From positions 24,614,001 to 24,678,000 of the forward strand of contig CM075101.1 of the NCBI GenBank assembly GCA_037576195.1: a DNA stretch of 64,000 nucleotides, given 5' to 3'. Numbering within the stretch: position 1 is the first letter of the stretch; each line of letters begins with the position of its first letter. This DNA is from Phytoseiulus persimilis (Eukaryota; Arthropoda; Arachnida; Mesostigmata; Phytoseiidae). Shown here piece after piece: positions 11,901-24,991 of the stretch. The position numbers and the translations under genes were made by a program. Under the pieces are notes generated by a model. The model had not been told where the DNA came from and did not search any database. It was given only the letters and a program-made list of their open reading frames with translations.

Positions 11901-14478
11901 GCTGGCGATACTATTCTCATTCCCTGCATGGAAATCCTCGGGCGCGGTATGGCTTTGAGGATCTTGGGATTCGTATCACAAGTCCCCGAGCCCCCACGAA
12001 AGGAAGAATTCGGCCCTGCGAATCTCCAATAGCTCATTCCAACGGCAATCTGGGGTAGTGTTCTCAAAATATTTCCTGCCATCCCCAGCTTTCCAACCCT
12101 GAGTTCCTGCAGACCCACACGAAACTGGACCGCCCGTACAATCACAAGGCTTTCCAAGCGCTAGCTCTGCCCAGCCAGGCTCTCGATCGGAGAGCACTAG
12201 CTCAGAGACCTATCCAGCTCAGGAATTCTCAGTTGTATCCGATACGACGATACTTCAAAGGTGTTCAGGGATCCAAGACCTCTTATGTCTCACCTTATTG
12301 GAAGGAATGATCACGTTGCATCGTCGAGGATGCGTCCCTTCCCGACGCGGCCCTCAGCGCAGTAAACGCATGCGACGACCGTTCTGAGACTCCGAAGTGA
12401 GATATTCACAATGAGATGATACGTGCAACGGAGCCTGCTGAAAAAGTATTGGGAATCAACGAGAACATTCCCGCGGGAGATTCAAAGCTTCTCTGCTGCC
12501 AGAGAATATGTGGAGACGGAGAAACGAGCAACGCAGACTATTCTCGTCTACTGGCATTCAAGCTTGTCATTGTGTTTCTCCTGTGACCCTGCACCGATTA
12601 CCGGCGCATTTCCAAGGAACGATAAACTCTGATCCTGTTCTCCAAGGACATGATCAGCTGAAAGTTCCTACAGGCTTCGATGGATCTTATACATCCCGAC
12701 CAACGGACGCGAGCCGTGCAGGACAGGCCCATTTCGTAATCCAGACATGATCAAAAGATATTCTTGGAGAATGAGCCGCTCAGTTTGAAACAACGCGTTA
12801 ACCACTCGAACAGATACCAAGATGGGGGCGATGATATTCAGAAGCACTCGATGTTTTCCTCGCCCTGCACGTCAGCGTACTCCGTGGTGAGGTCCGGTGG
12901 CAAAGCTCAAACCTTCTCCGCGCCAGAGGCGCGCTGGAAAACTCCCAACGAAGTGACTTCGATTGGAGAGAGCGTGGCTTTTCTGGTATCAGGGAGTGTA
13001 ACAGGGAACGCTCCCTGAAATCATTGTCAGCGGAAAAGGATGCTGACTGAAGTGGAGCTTTGTTCGGACGATAGCTGAATCTTTCGCCAGCAAATCTAAC
13101 CAAACAATAGAAGCCAGTCCTCTTCGGGACATTCGTTCAAAGAATCAGGCGGGTTCTTCGAATCATTCAGTCCAATCGTCGAGGCCATACTTATCGGCTG
13201 TACGTGACCACTGCGTGGTTTTCCCTTGACAAGGCATCCTTTCGAAAGCCTTCGTCACTTGAGGTTTCGATTGGTTAACTCGGCCCCCAGCACGCCCTCT
13301 AAGCGTGGGCTCGTCATTGAATGACTTGGACGGCTCGCAGATGGTGGATGCATCGAAGAAACATCAAACTTCAGCCAGGAACAGCTCTTGGTTTCGAATG
13401 TCAAGTTGCTAGAAGCTCTTCAGTCTGAATGCTATCTAGGCCGAAGGTCCTTTCTTGTCAACAGAGATTCCTGACGACGGATACGCAGCTCTGTGAAACG
13501 CGACCCATTAGATTCCACAGCACGCTGGACGAGGAGCTGATAGAGACCTTCTCACTGTTCTCAAGACACGCTGGTGTTTTTTTTATCAGCTACACTTGCG
13601 CCGACGGGAGAAACCATAATTTCTTCGAGCCCCAAACTCAGCGGCGACTGAATGTGCTCTTCACCGACAATATCCTCCCGGACTTCAATTTCAGTCCACT
13701 GAGATTGGGGGAAACGGAGATAAGAGTTATGGAGCCGAGTTCAGAGGCGCGTCTGGCTCCAAGAAGCTGATTCCGTATTAGAGTCGTTGGTACGGATAGC
13801 ATCACGAAACGAGCGTTGGAAAGTGTCTTCCATCATCAGATCAGAGCGATTCGTGACGCGATTGTATCTCAAGAGGAACAATGAATGGCATGGGTGCTCA
13901 TTCAGTGTGAGAACTTGGACTGGATAAATCCCCACAGCTATCAGGGAGAATGGCGCTGTCGTCATGTGATGACATCCACCGGAAGCCCACCGAGGTGACT
14001 ATTCGTTGAATCAAGCTCAGCGTACACGCTGTGAGTCACTGTCAAGCTGCCCGACCCGGGAGAATAGTTTGTTTGGAGATGAGCACGACCCGTTGCTAGC
14101 TCACAAAAGTTCAGCTCTACTGAATGTTCGCTCACTAGGGCACTGTTCGTGAATCAATGACGAGCTTAGCGCTCCTATCCTCAGCTACAGATCCCGTTGC
14201 TCCTCGGCTCAACCTGCCTCGACTCAGGCGGACTTTCTGATAACTCGGATTCGACACAGCAACCTTACTTATGCACCGGCTTAGTTGAATAATTAGCGGA
14301 TCGATATGAGTTCGTTTCACGAAGGATCTGGGCAGATCTTGTTAACAAGCTATTTATCTGAGATTTCGATGTTCGCCGATAATACACGGGGCCTAATAGA
14401 ATATACGGCTCAAAAACGGGAGGATCCGAAATCGTTGGGCCCTCCAAAATCACTTCAGAGAGTTTTTGTGGAGACATC
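8946..14478. other. No recognised gene
   Basis: The first part is presumably the guanylate kinase 5' region. Beyond it I found no assignable exon on either strand. A 113-residue ATG-started frame at 13429-13770 (plus strand) is intact but resembles nothing I know. A minus-strand peptide near 9870-9910 contains GPPFGVG followed by a splice-like GTAAGT; it is not enough to name a gene. Upstream exons of the DEG/ENaC gene could lie in the last kilobase. Confidence 0.45.
11539..11608 (+). promoter_or_regulatory. Promoter-like site: NRF1-type half palindrome plus TATA box
   Basis: CGCATGCGC at 11539-11547 is followed about 55 bp later by TATATAAG (11602-11608). This repeats the layout at 2324-2390, although the surrounding sequence is not otherwise obviously alike. 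The next ATG at 11658 opens a 63-residue frame of unknown nature. Promoter activity is inferred. Confidence 0.28.
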
Positions 14479-17400
14479 ATGGAAATCACTCTGCGAGGTC
14501 TCATACGTGTGTTCATATGGCTTGTATCGTTAGGAGGTTTCTTCTACCAAGCCTTAACCATGCTTGAAATGTACTTCAAGTACCCTTTCTCTGTGACTGT
14601 TGTAGAACAGCTCCAGAGCGGAATACTTTTCCCAGCTGTAACGATTTGCTCTGAGAATTGGTGAGTGTGGTCATGCGGTTTTCGTCGAATGCCGTGATTT
14701 GATGACTCATTGATGGAAAATTCGAGCGTTTTGACTCATTGGATTCGCTGCCGGATCCGTTGAAACGGTAATATTCACAGGATAAATCGAACCAGACTTT
14801 GCGAAGTTTCTCCAGAATACTGCTCAACAGAATTCACTGCGAATGTTGGAAACCATTTCAAAATGGAGTACGATTTCACGCTCCAAAACGATGTCGCTCT
14901 CAAACCTCAAGAGGTAGCGGAATGTTACATGAGATCGAACGATCCAACCTGCTTAGCTTTCACGTGTTTCGGAGCGTGAGTGCGTTGGATATTCTGACGA
15001 ATTTAATGCGAAATGTATACGTCTTGACTGCCATAGAACGCGTCCGTCGGTAGTCATTGCCTTTCCCTAAATGAGCAGCATACGCCGATCCTATTACCGA
15101 CATCCCGGCCACATGTGTTACACCTTCGACCTGCTACTGACCGATGAACGCAGAGACGCTTACCTTGCCTGCAAATCTCCGTGGACGTGGGGTTTGTTTG
15201 ACAATATGATCGGAGCGCTTGTAGAAAAATGATCCAATCTGAGGAAATCTCTTCCTTCAAAAATCCGACTCCGCTCTTACATGCTACAGAATTGACCCTT
15301 AACGTCATCTGGAATCCCGAGAAGACCGCAGCTCTCCAAGACGAGCAAAGTTTCCCGGTGATCGTGCACAGACCTGAGACAACGCCTCCGGATAAGCTCT
15401 CATCACTGATCGCAGAAGCTGGTGAAAATCTTGACCACCCGGGAAAATCAATGTACCAATCATGTAGCTCATAGTTGAAATAGATAGGATGCCGACTGGC
15501 TCCTATCTGTACTTGATTGCAGGTATGGCATACGTCCTGTCGGTTACGCAGCAGGCGACCAAGAGGTTGCCTCCGCCTTACGCCTCAGCTTGCACTGACT
15601 ATATCGAAGAGGGTATTGCCCTGGAAATGGGGGGTTACCAAAGTCAAGATGTTAGTATCTTGGCCGGAAGTGTTGTGATCGCGAGACACTCTTTTGTTCG
15701 GAGATAGGCGTCCTACAAATTTAACTCGAGTCATCGCGATAGTATCCGACTGGTTTGACGGAGAGCGTTATTTGCAGACTTGCTTACAAAAGTGTCGTAT
15801 GTCTCTCGAGAATCGCTACTGCGGATGCGTCAGCCCTCTATATGAGTATTCTGCCTTCTACGGAAAGCCCCCCTGCTCGCCGGAAACCGATGGTGAGTTT
15901 CACCACCTCTGGATGAAGGCGAGAACTCTAGCTCAAGTTTCTCGTCTCCGATTCCGGCAGAATTTCTTCGAGAAGGCGGTCATGGGCAACCGGGAATCAC
16001 ACTTTCTCCATCTGAATCCCGAAACATACGCGAAAGAGCTTGAAACGAATCGCCTCTCTCATGACGCCTCCACCTCTTCTTCCTCTGCGAATTCAGATCA
16101 AGCAAGATATGAGCTGGGATCTTGTGCTTTCAAGGGTGATGAGCGGGTTTGTACTCAATGACCCCAACTGCTTGCCATGAAAGCTCATGAGGGTCTACAT
16201 CGCCCATCCATGGATGTCAGATTTCGGGGTTTCACTCTCTCAACCTCGATTCGAAACTTCAATAGTTGAAATTAGGAGAAAAATTAGGTCCTTGTTTACG
16301 TCTGCTAGGAGAGCCCATTCGGCATACGTTCGTTGGAAGTGTTTGAGGACGGCAAGGTGAACTTATCTGATTTTCCCCGATGTGTGGTTTGTGAGATTCA
16401 AATGGATGTAGTATAGCGGTCGCCCCACACCTCCTCGTCGGTTGAAAAAAAATTATTCAGGCTGACGTTACATCCTTGAAGTGCCTCGAAGGTCAATTGA
16501 TCGAGACATCGATTCTCCGAACTTGAACTTTGTTCCAGAAAAATGTCGAACTGATCTCGAGCAGAACAAAACCTTCACAAAGTGCAACAAGCTCTGCAGA
16601 GCTCCGTGCGAGTAAGTCAAGGAGTATTTGTACATTCGCAGCACAATGTTTCATCTTTCAAGTCGCAGTAGCCTCCTACAAGTCGAGGCTCTCGTCGTTT
16701 GAATTCCAGCGAGACGACTTACGACGTCCGCCTGACCGGGATGTCTGTGATACCGGTTTGTGTTGAGCTGTCGTGAAACAAATATAATACTCGTTTGACG
16801 GAAAAGTCTGATCTATCTCTAATATGTCTCCGTTTTTGCTTCACCGGTTCATAGGAAGGCACCAATGTGGGGTGAGTTTCATGATTTGACCCCACTCGCC
16901 AGCGGAGCTCCTGGAGATAATCCATGATGCAAATTGAATTCGTGGAATTAATCCCATATTCTTGGATGTTTTCTGCGCAAAGCGATGACAAGGCCCCCTT
17001 TCATATTTCCAGATTTGAAAAATTTTTCATCAAGGTCAAGTTCTCGTCGGACACTCAAAAAACCTTCCTCTATCAGCCAAAGCTGTCGGTGAGTTCGAGT
17101 TTGCTGAATCGAAAAATCAACACAGGTCGCTGAACATCGTAAGGGCCGGCTGGGCCTGCTTTCTCGTTTGAGGGAAATCGGAAATTGAGAGTCTGGGGAC
17201 GATTGAGGTTAGATCACTGTGTCTCATCGGTAAAAATGTAAACCCATTCCGTCATTGTTCTCTTCGTCATCGTGCTATCTACGGGGAAACGATGGGGATC
17301 ACTTTTGCCCAGCTCACTGTGATGAACAATTTCGGTCATGACACTGTTTCCTATATCGCTGACCGTTGCTCGAGGAAATCGGTGTGTTTCAGGAAAAGTA

Positions 17401-18054
17401 CTCTCCGAGTACTAGAACCGGACTCGTGCGTTTCCATGGGTTCTCCCTGTTTGACCTGTACCGGTAGGACATAGTAGTGCCGTGACCAAAATTGAGCAGC
17501 ACAGGGAGCTGAGCAAAAGTTGCCCTATCCTATTCTCCTCTCTAGCATCATGAGGAATGATCGGAAGGAGAAAGTGAAAACAACAAGTTCGCCCTCGTAC
17601 TCCATTGTCTATCTTGAGTGCTTTCAAGGATTTGAATTTCCGTCCTCTCTCTTGTGGAAAAGCAGGTCCAGGGCCGACGCAGCATCGGAGTTGTTATGGT
17701 TGTCTGTTTTCCCAGATTGTTGAAGTATTTGGCTACATGGGAGGTTACCTCGGGATGTGGCTCGGCTTCTCTCTCTTCTCGATACTTTCCGGTCTGGAGG
17801 ATAAGTTCCAAGAATTTCTGCTGCGGCGCTCGGCGATGCTCCGCGGACTCGCTGTGTGAGTAGAAACCTGAATGCCGCTTTCTCTCGAAACTCTGACGAG
17901 GGAACCGTACTAGGTTTTCCTTCTTCCCCCATTCATCAGGAAACCTCTGAGAACAAACGGAACCCTAAAGCGAGACTCTGAGGCCAAATCCGAAAGCGAC
18001 GGTTTCAATGAAACTGTGAGACGAAGATTCATGATCAAGGACTGGGGCAAGTAG
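14479..18054 (+). CDS. DEG/ENaC (amiloride-sensitive, pickpocket-type) sodium channel subunit
   Basis: Plasma-membrane cation channel subunit with two membrane spans. Inferred exons: 14479-14660, 14781-14975, 15079-15191, 15290-15421, 15523-15650, 15778-15892, 16539-16611, an unresolved exon near 16688-16759, then 17013-17088, 17716-17855 and 17940-18054, giving about 446 residues. TM1 (IRVFIWLVSLGGFFYQ) is followed by FPAVTIC. The extracellular part has HPGHMCYTFDLL, VIVHRPETTPP, RLPPPYASACTDY, CLQKCRMSLENRYCGC and CNKLCRAPC, all in family order. TM2 has GGYLGMWLGFSLFS with the G-x-S selectivity motif. A short cytoplasmic tail ends at TAG. Phases agree at every junction except around exon 8, where the natural frame (YKSRLSSFEF) cannot be entered from exon 7 without a weak acceptor or a one-base shift. 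The start at 14479 is the only ATG in the open frame, but a missing upstream exon is possible. Confidence 0.85.
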
Positions 18055-18621
18055 CTCTCAAGTTTGCAAGCATCCACGGCAAGAGGCTTCGGTATAGATT
18101 CCGACGAGTGGGCCATCAAGAACTCCTTCTCGAAAATGAGTCTGTCCACTGTCATCCCATTACAGGAGGAATGGCCACATCTGCAGCGGACCCGCGTTTC
18201 TGAGGGAGGAGGAATACGATTGCTGAAAAAAACTTGTGTGATCTATCTCTTTCATGCTGGAATAATGATCCACGATGCTCGATGGGAGTTCCACTCCGGC
18301 TGCGATGACGAAAAAAAGTTCTGACAACAAGTTCTCGTCCTTGGTATTAGAACAAAGGACCGTGCTTGAGTATGAGCATTGAATCGAAAGAAGACTTCCA
18401 TCAAGAATGAGAATTATTTGTCTGATTTATTATTCCAGTACAATTGGTGGAGGATTACTTCGTTTGTTGAGCTTTAGGAGCAGGAAAAAGACAATGAAAG
18501 ACAGCCTTGAAGAATTAATGGAGGTACGAACACAAACGTAATACTTATTCGTCATTGATTCGATCTCTCAAGATGGAGACATCATTTGGCCACAAATCTC
18601 CACATGATATTACAGAAATAT

Positions 18622-18627
18622 AATAAA
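18622..18627 (+). terminator. Candidate poly-A signal of the DEG/ENaC gene
   Basis: AATAAA about 570 bp downstream of the channel stop codon, in an AT-rich context. No closer canonical hexamer was noticed; use is inferred. Confidence 0.3.
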
Positions 18628-19768
18628 GTTCTCAAAGCCAGCTCTTGTGACTCGTAATAGCATCGTCACTGCGATGAGAAATGCGTGCTCATAGAGAATA
18701 CGATTTGGAGAACACGAAGGAAAATGTCCAGAAGCGCTGTCTTTTTTCGTGAACTTTCCCATTCTTTCAATGTTAGGTAGATTTAAATAAGTATGGGAGG
18801 ATACCTCGAGACAGTGAAACCCGTTCTTACTCAACGTTTTTCGGTGTCAAATACTCCCAGATCACAGTGCGCCCGGTCTTTCGCGTCCGGCGTTCCGGCT
18901 CTGACCCTCGAAACGCAGGCGTTCAAGAGTTCTGCGCGAGACCGTTCCATGTTTCCGTTCTAGACCCGAAATCTTACAACCATTTCGTCGTTGATCTGAG
19001 CATGGAATGGATGGCTTCCGGAAGGGATACCCCATGTGCCCACGCGCGCGCGAAACAGGGTATATCCCGCCAAGAAGGGGTCAAATTTAAGGCAAACAAG
19101 TTGGCAAAATATCAACAAGTCAAGGAGGCATCGCCTTACCATCGTCCTCTGGAGTGACCTCCGAGCTGTCCTCCTCGCCGGCTGTTAACGAAATCCGTTA
19201 GCAACCATTGAATATGTCAGCAAACCCTTCCCCCCCCCCAGGCACGATAATCGATTGTTCATACGCTATGTTTGCGGTGGGAGTTCTGAATCCAAAGAAT
19301 CAGAATCGATTAGCTCCAAGATTCGCAGCAATCAGCGATGCATGCATGATCGGCGACAATAAGGTTGCTCGATTATTCCTACTCAAGGGTGGACGGAAGG
19401 CCGCAGGCTTCGCGGGATATTGAGGAAACATGCTCCAAAACTGAGATAGCGCACAAAATTCATGACACTATGTCACGGGTGAGTAAACTTTTGGAATGAA
19501 GGCAGGTTATATGTAAGTTGATATGCGGTCTGGGAAGTTCCCAGTTGACCTGGCGGTTGCGAATAGCATTTGATAGTTCGGCGCAGAACGTTCTCCAGAT
19601 CCGTCCGATCCGGGGGGCAGTATACGTTTCGAGAATGTCACATCACTCACGACAGTAGAGTCTTCCACAAAGGACTTCCTGAGAGCTCGGATTTTGAGGT
19701 TCCACGGTAAGCAGAACGCTTCCCGTCCAAGGACTGCAGGATTGTTAATAGTCGATGGTCGATTGAGC

Positions 19769-19783
19769 CACACACACACACAC
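19769..19783. repeat. (CA)n microsatellite
   Basis: About seven uninterrupted CA dinucleotides in non-coding sequence. Confidence 0.8.
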
Positions 19784-20564
19784 GAGAATTCGACTCATTT
19801 CATTCACTTTTTCTGTTCACGACAGATCAAACTCAAGCAAACATAACTAACCGCACGGGAGTCTTGGCGTCAGATGAAATTCTCCAGAATCGCAAAATTT
19901 TCAAGGATCCGGTGTACGCCGAAAAGTCAAAGTTGATACAAAAACTCATAGCGGGAAGAGCTTTGTCGTTGTCAAGCGATTCTCAAGTTTCCGTTGAGAG
20001 GAATCGTCATTCTCGGGCACTTTGATTATGGTGATTATTGCCTCAATATATCCACGCTTCTCTTGAAAGTAGCAAGTGGGCAAGCGGACGGGACGTCGAG
20101 CGAGCGGGCGAGCAAGCGAGGGGAACCACGATATTTGCACCAAAAGAAACGGGAAGACGTATGAGATTCTTCGTGAGTCAGTGAGCGAATATGCAGGGTT
20201 CTGCTGCTATTTGGCCGCTCGTCTCGCAACCCATGAGATGCTCCAAGTAGATAAAATCGGTTACGTAGGGTTCGAGGTTTGTATGCAAAGATGGTATGCT
20301 TGCTGCTCAAAAGAGAGTTGAGGTTGTACAAAGTCGCAACAAAGCGACGAAAGTATTGCAAATATCGACGGATCTATGAGCTTCATCATCTCCAGCCACC
20401 CGTTGTCGACCTATCATGAATCCATTGATGGGTGCAGTGAATCAACCAATGGAGACCGTGAGTGGGCTGGAGTTGATGACGTATTGCTGATGATACTACG
20501 ACAATAATGGTGATGATCATGGAACCGAAAAACTAGTGAACTCGAGACAAGCGAATAGTGAGAA

Positions 20565-23500
20565 TCAAACCGATTCTACGGGGCTCTGAAATTCGCTGAG
20601 GGCCTTAATGGGAGTGATGTTTTTCTTCTGCGAACCTTTTCGAACTTTTGCGCGAACTTCTTCGGGCTTTTCGCGTCGCACCAATGGTTTTTTCTCTGGC
20701 GCCTTCATTTTCCAAACGACGATCGGTGACTGAAAATTAATTGCGGTGAGACAAATACTCCCTCCTTAAGAACGACTCCGCTTCCGAAAAATTACCCCAG
20801 GATCGACAGAGATTTCGTGATAAGTGATTTCTTGCGATTCGAAGCTATTCTCTCGATATCATTATGACGCTCACCGTGACGATTGCTCCCTGTCTGGGAT
20901 ATTTGGTTGAAGCGACGTATGATGCCTTTACGGTCAGGACAACGGCATTCATCAGATTCTTGGCGGCTTGGATCAATGACGTTGCACTGTCCAACTGCAA
21001 ATAGCAAGGGAAAATTGACTAGCTGCTCAAAGCTGATGTACGAGGGTTCTTGAATCCTCTTCAATGCTCACTGTCTGCCGTCCATATATTCCCACACGTC
21101 GAACTCAGGCAGTGATTCATGATTTCTGTGCAAATTCCACTCCTTCTGATCGTTCGCACTTACGCCGGACACGATGAGGTTTCCTGAGATGTTCTGCACA
21201 TCAGCCTTGACTTTCGAAGTGATATTCAACTGATGGCAGTAAAGGGCGATTCTCTGGAGATACGCGATCAGATCTTTCTTGGTATCAGATTCGGGACATT
21301 GGTCGGCGATGGATCGCGCCAACTTATCCAGCCGGGTACCATGCTCGCTGATCTTCTTCGCGGCATTGATGACGTCCATGGTAGTTTTGAGAGGACCTTT
21401 CCCTCTGCGAGAAAGGAATACGGTGAGTTAGTAGTCCGGCGGTGAGGTTCCAAGTTCGCTAGGCAAGTTCGGAGTCTGTAGTTACCTCGTGAAGTCCGTC
21501 ATCTCCATCATGATCATGCACATTTGCTTGGCGATCACGATTATATCGTTACCGGTGTCGTCCCACTTAGCAACTTCACGGTCGAAACGATGTTTTTCCG
21601 TTCGGAATGTTTCTACCTGGGCTGCGATCTTTGCTTTTTCTTCTTCTGATACGAGTCTGTACGCGTCCCGAGTGTTTGAAATGCCGTTGATATCAGGATA
21701 CTCGTCCACGTCGTGAGCTGAAGATTTGCTACGAGTCTCATACGTGTTGTCCTCGTATTCAATCTCCGTCTCAGAGTCGAGTTCTTCCGCGCTCTACAAA
21801 AGTGATGTTTGGTCAACCGCGTAGTTCGGAAGAGGTCGTTCACGGCCTCATTGAGAATTGTTCGGGGACGATTATCAAGGAGCTTTTAGATCGCGAAGCG
21901 AGTCGTAGCGAGAGAAACTCACCCTGTTCATGAGCACGGTCCTCCTGATTTCTCTGACACCGTCGTACACTAACCTAGAGGCATCAATGAAGTCGTTCTC
22001 ATCGGTTTGAGCGCCCTGGCCGAGAGCGGCCACGGCTGCGTCAACCTTCTGTGCAAAGTTGGGCATGACTTGTTCTCTAAGCGCCTGCGATCAGAACTCG
22101 AATTTAACTCCTATGCTCCTCAGATGAGACTTTTTGAGAGATCGTTGGACTCCTCAGAGGACTGGGAGCTCCGACGCCCACAAGGCCGAACTCACCTGAA
22201 CAGCTTCGAGAACCCGTTCAGTGTAAATTCCGGGCTCGTAGTTGTCCATTTCAGAAGCAACTACAGCAGCTACTCGCGCGGCTCTTCCTCTGATCGCGCC
22301 AGCGGTTCTATCTAGAGTTTCTCCATCTCCTTCCTGAAGAGCTAGGACGCACTTGTTCACATCTTCAAGAATGTGATTCTCTGAGACAGCGAGGAAGTCG
22401 TCGATCGTCGTGATGTCGTCCACCGCCTCAGTGAGCAGCCGTACCTGGTTTTCCCAGGCGGTTCTGAACGCTTCAATGTTCTCCTGAGCCACTTTCGATG
22501 AAGGTCGTGATGCCAGGATTCTCGCAGCATTCACCACCTGCCGGGAGGTACGATGTTGAGTCGGTACGTCCCGGAATCGAGCCCAGGGACTCGATATTAG
22601 TCTGGGGATTTTTGTCTCAAACGCGATCCTACCTGAGGGCACAGCTGCTCGATCTGCGCTGCCGCGTGGCGCACCATCTTCACACCGTCTTCGTTCGAAG
22701 ACATCGAGCAAGCAAGTTGAGCTACCTCAACCAATTTCGCGGCATGCTCCCGGAAAACCTGCTGGTACTCCTCCACCTGTAATGGAATGAACAGTTGAGC
22801 TTACATGTCGGACTCGGCGTTCAGTTCGTGATCGAGATCAGATCCACATATCAGCTCGGACTCCCAGAAAGTGGGACGATTTTTGACAATACTGACCTGC
22901 CTCTCATCGCCCGCCTGAGCTGCCTCGATAAGAACCAAAAGTGGCAGATGGGGGTCCAGGAACGAATCACAAACGTGATCTACAACAGCCTTACGGAGTT
23001 GTCTGCGTAGATCACGTGTTTTGTGTGCCATTTGTTCCAGAGCTTTGTCTAGTCCTTCCGACGGCTCTCTGCGGCCTGTGAACGGGGAAACTCCTGAGAC
23101 CACTCTCGCAGATAATAATTGTTCTCTACGACCGAGTCTCCACGTGCCGGTAAGCCGCCAGGCTGACTATAATGGGCACCTCTCTTCTCGCGCCACGGCG
23201 ATCCCGGATTGAACGCTTGCCAACAACTCCAGTTTATATTTTCAGACCGAACCCCCCGCAGTTCCAGAAGCCGAAGAGCCCGCGACGCGCAAAGTGGTTT
23301 GTCGCTCAGTGACCTTCCGTTCGCCCCCTTCTTAACCCCCATCCGATCGCGTTCGCTCCGAGAGCTTGAAACTCTATTTCTATCCGAGATGTTCGAAGAG
23401 CCAGCGCCGACTGTCGTTCATTCGCTGTCGTGTGCCTTCGTGCTCTGACTCCCTAGGGAACATACCTGCGTTGGCCATATATTCAGACAGAAGGTCTTGC

Positions 23501-24991
23501 AAGGCCTGGCGGACCGCGTTGCATTCGGCGACTATTCTTTCTCGGCGCTCATCGCGGGTACATGCGGAGTCGGCCATGAGAGCAGCTCCCGAGATAATTG
23601 ACTCTAGGCATTCTTCCAGAGCAGGCCTTGTACGCTGTTCCACGTACGTCGACGGGTCCAGGAGAATCCGCTCCTGCAAAAAAAAGCATCGCTGTCGGTA
23701 AGGTCATTGAGCCCCCTCCGATAACTGATCTGGGCATGATTGAACCGATGATGGTCTGGTAGCTCGTTGAGCAGACCTCAACGCGACGGCGGAGAGAGCA
23801 TCCGCTAGGAATCCGCCCGTAAGGAAACGGAAGCGGACGATGAATCGCATCACTTACGTCGAAGTCGTCCAGGGCGGCGGCGAGCTCGCCTGGACCATCA
23901 TATCCGTATTCTCCTCGTCCATTGGATCCGTTCAGACCCGAATGACGACCCTGTGCCACGTCATTAATAGTGTTGACGGCCTCGCAAACCTGAAAGCATG
24001 TAACGATCAGATTCTGCTGGTTTTTGACAAGTATAAGAGATTCGCGGACATCCGGTTGGGACAGTTGTTCAAAAAGGGTTGGCCAATGCTCATCGTGGAA
24101 TGAATTACCTGTCGGAAAACGTAATCTCGGTTCTCTTTCGCTGCCGACAGTTCGGGATGTCTGACGTATACTTTCGAAGCCGTGAGTAGCATAGTCGAGT
24201 TCTTCTTCAGGATCGCCCGAGCTGCAGCAAGGTCGTCTCTGAGCCTGGGGTCCTTCAGTTCTGCTTGACGTCTCGCGGCCTGAAACCAACCCGACACTCT
24301 TCATTCAATCTGGACCCTTGCAGCTCCGAAGCCCAAGTCGCAACCAGAACAACCGTTACGGGGCGCTCACCTGCTGAATGAGTTGTGAGGTATTCGATCC
24401 GAAGTTGCGGAAGAACTCCACGAGCTCAGCCTGGGACGACGCGTTTCGAACTCGTTCCAGATCATCCTCAACAGCCCGAAGACTGCGAAGAAGCCTGTGC
24501 ACATCCACCATGTCAGCCAGGATCAGGAGTCTGGTTACTGCAGACAGCAGACTCCTGGCTGCTCTAACCATAGCGGCTCGCTTCACAGAAGAGCAGGGCT
24601 CCTCGGCGAACTGGCGTGCCGTTTCCGACATACCAGCGCCGGCGCTGCGCACCTCATCTACAGCCAGCATCATTTCTTCCTTGATGTCGGGGTTTTCGAG
24701 AGCGATTTCTTCACCGCTGAGGATGAAGTTTTGTGTGGCTCTTTCAACAGCTGCGACGAGAACGTGCGCGCGCTTGGAACGTCCGCCAACCTTCTTTGAA
24801 GGGCCTTTGGTGTTCACCAGCGTCGTCACTTGCATCACCAGGGGCTCGAGAGTTTTCTCAACCGACAGAGTCTTGATTTCGAGGTTTTTAGGATCCCATT
24901 TAAGGCTCATGCCTGAGCCGTTCAGAGGAGATCCTCCGTTGGATGACGGCATATTCGGGAGGCCGTCCCCGAGCTCACTCAAACTCATCAT
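20565..24991 (-). CDS. alpha-Cat: Alpha-catenin, complete 12-exon gene
   Basis: Actin-binding adherens-junction protein that links beta-catenin/cadherin to F-actin. Exons in transcript order: 24991-24371, 24279-24109, 23989-23858, 23673-23466, 23075-22897, 22776-22633, 22537-22196, 22084-21923, 21793-21486, 21404-21164, 20994-20875 and 20729-20565. They join in one frame of 930 residues, against about 906 in mammals. Conserved blocks run end to end: SLKWDPKNLEIKTLSVE, SSVKRAAMVRAARSLLSAVT, ESIISGAALMADSACTRDER, KTRDLRRQLRKAVVDHV, DDFLAVSENHILEDVNKC, AGAIRGRAARV, NDIIVIAKQMCMIMMEMTDF, LQRIALYCHQLNI, LIQAAKNLMNAVVLTVKASY and the basic tail VVWKMKAPEKKPLV. This covers the beta-catenin-binding/dimerisation, M and actin-binding vinculin-homology domains. 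A Ser/Gly-rich 27-residue extension precedes the usual MSLKWDP start, whose own ATG is at 24910, so either ATG may be used. Introns are 81-390 bp. Confidence 0.96.

Larger units (their letters stand above)
18055..20564. other. Channel 3' region and intergenic sequence; CA microsatellite
   Basis: A plus-strand AATAAA at 18622-18627 lies about 570 bp after the channel stop and could end its transcript. A (CA)n run occupies about 19769-19783. Open frames up to about 108 residues on both strands show no known motif. The last part probably contains the 3' untranslated region of the minus-strand alpha-catenin gene, but I saw no clear poly-A hexamer there. Confidence 0.45.
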
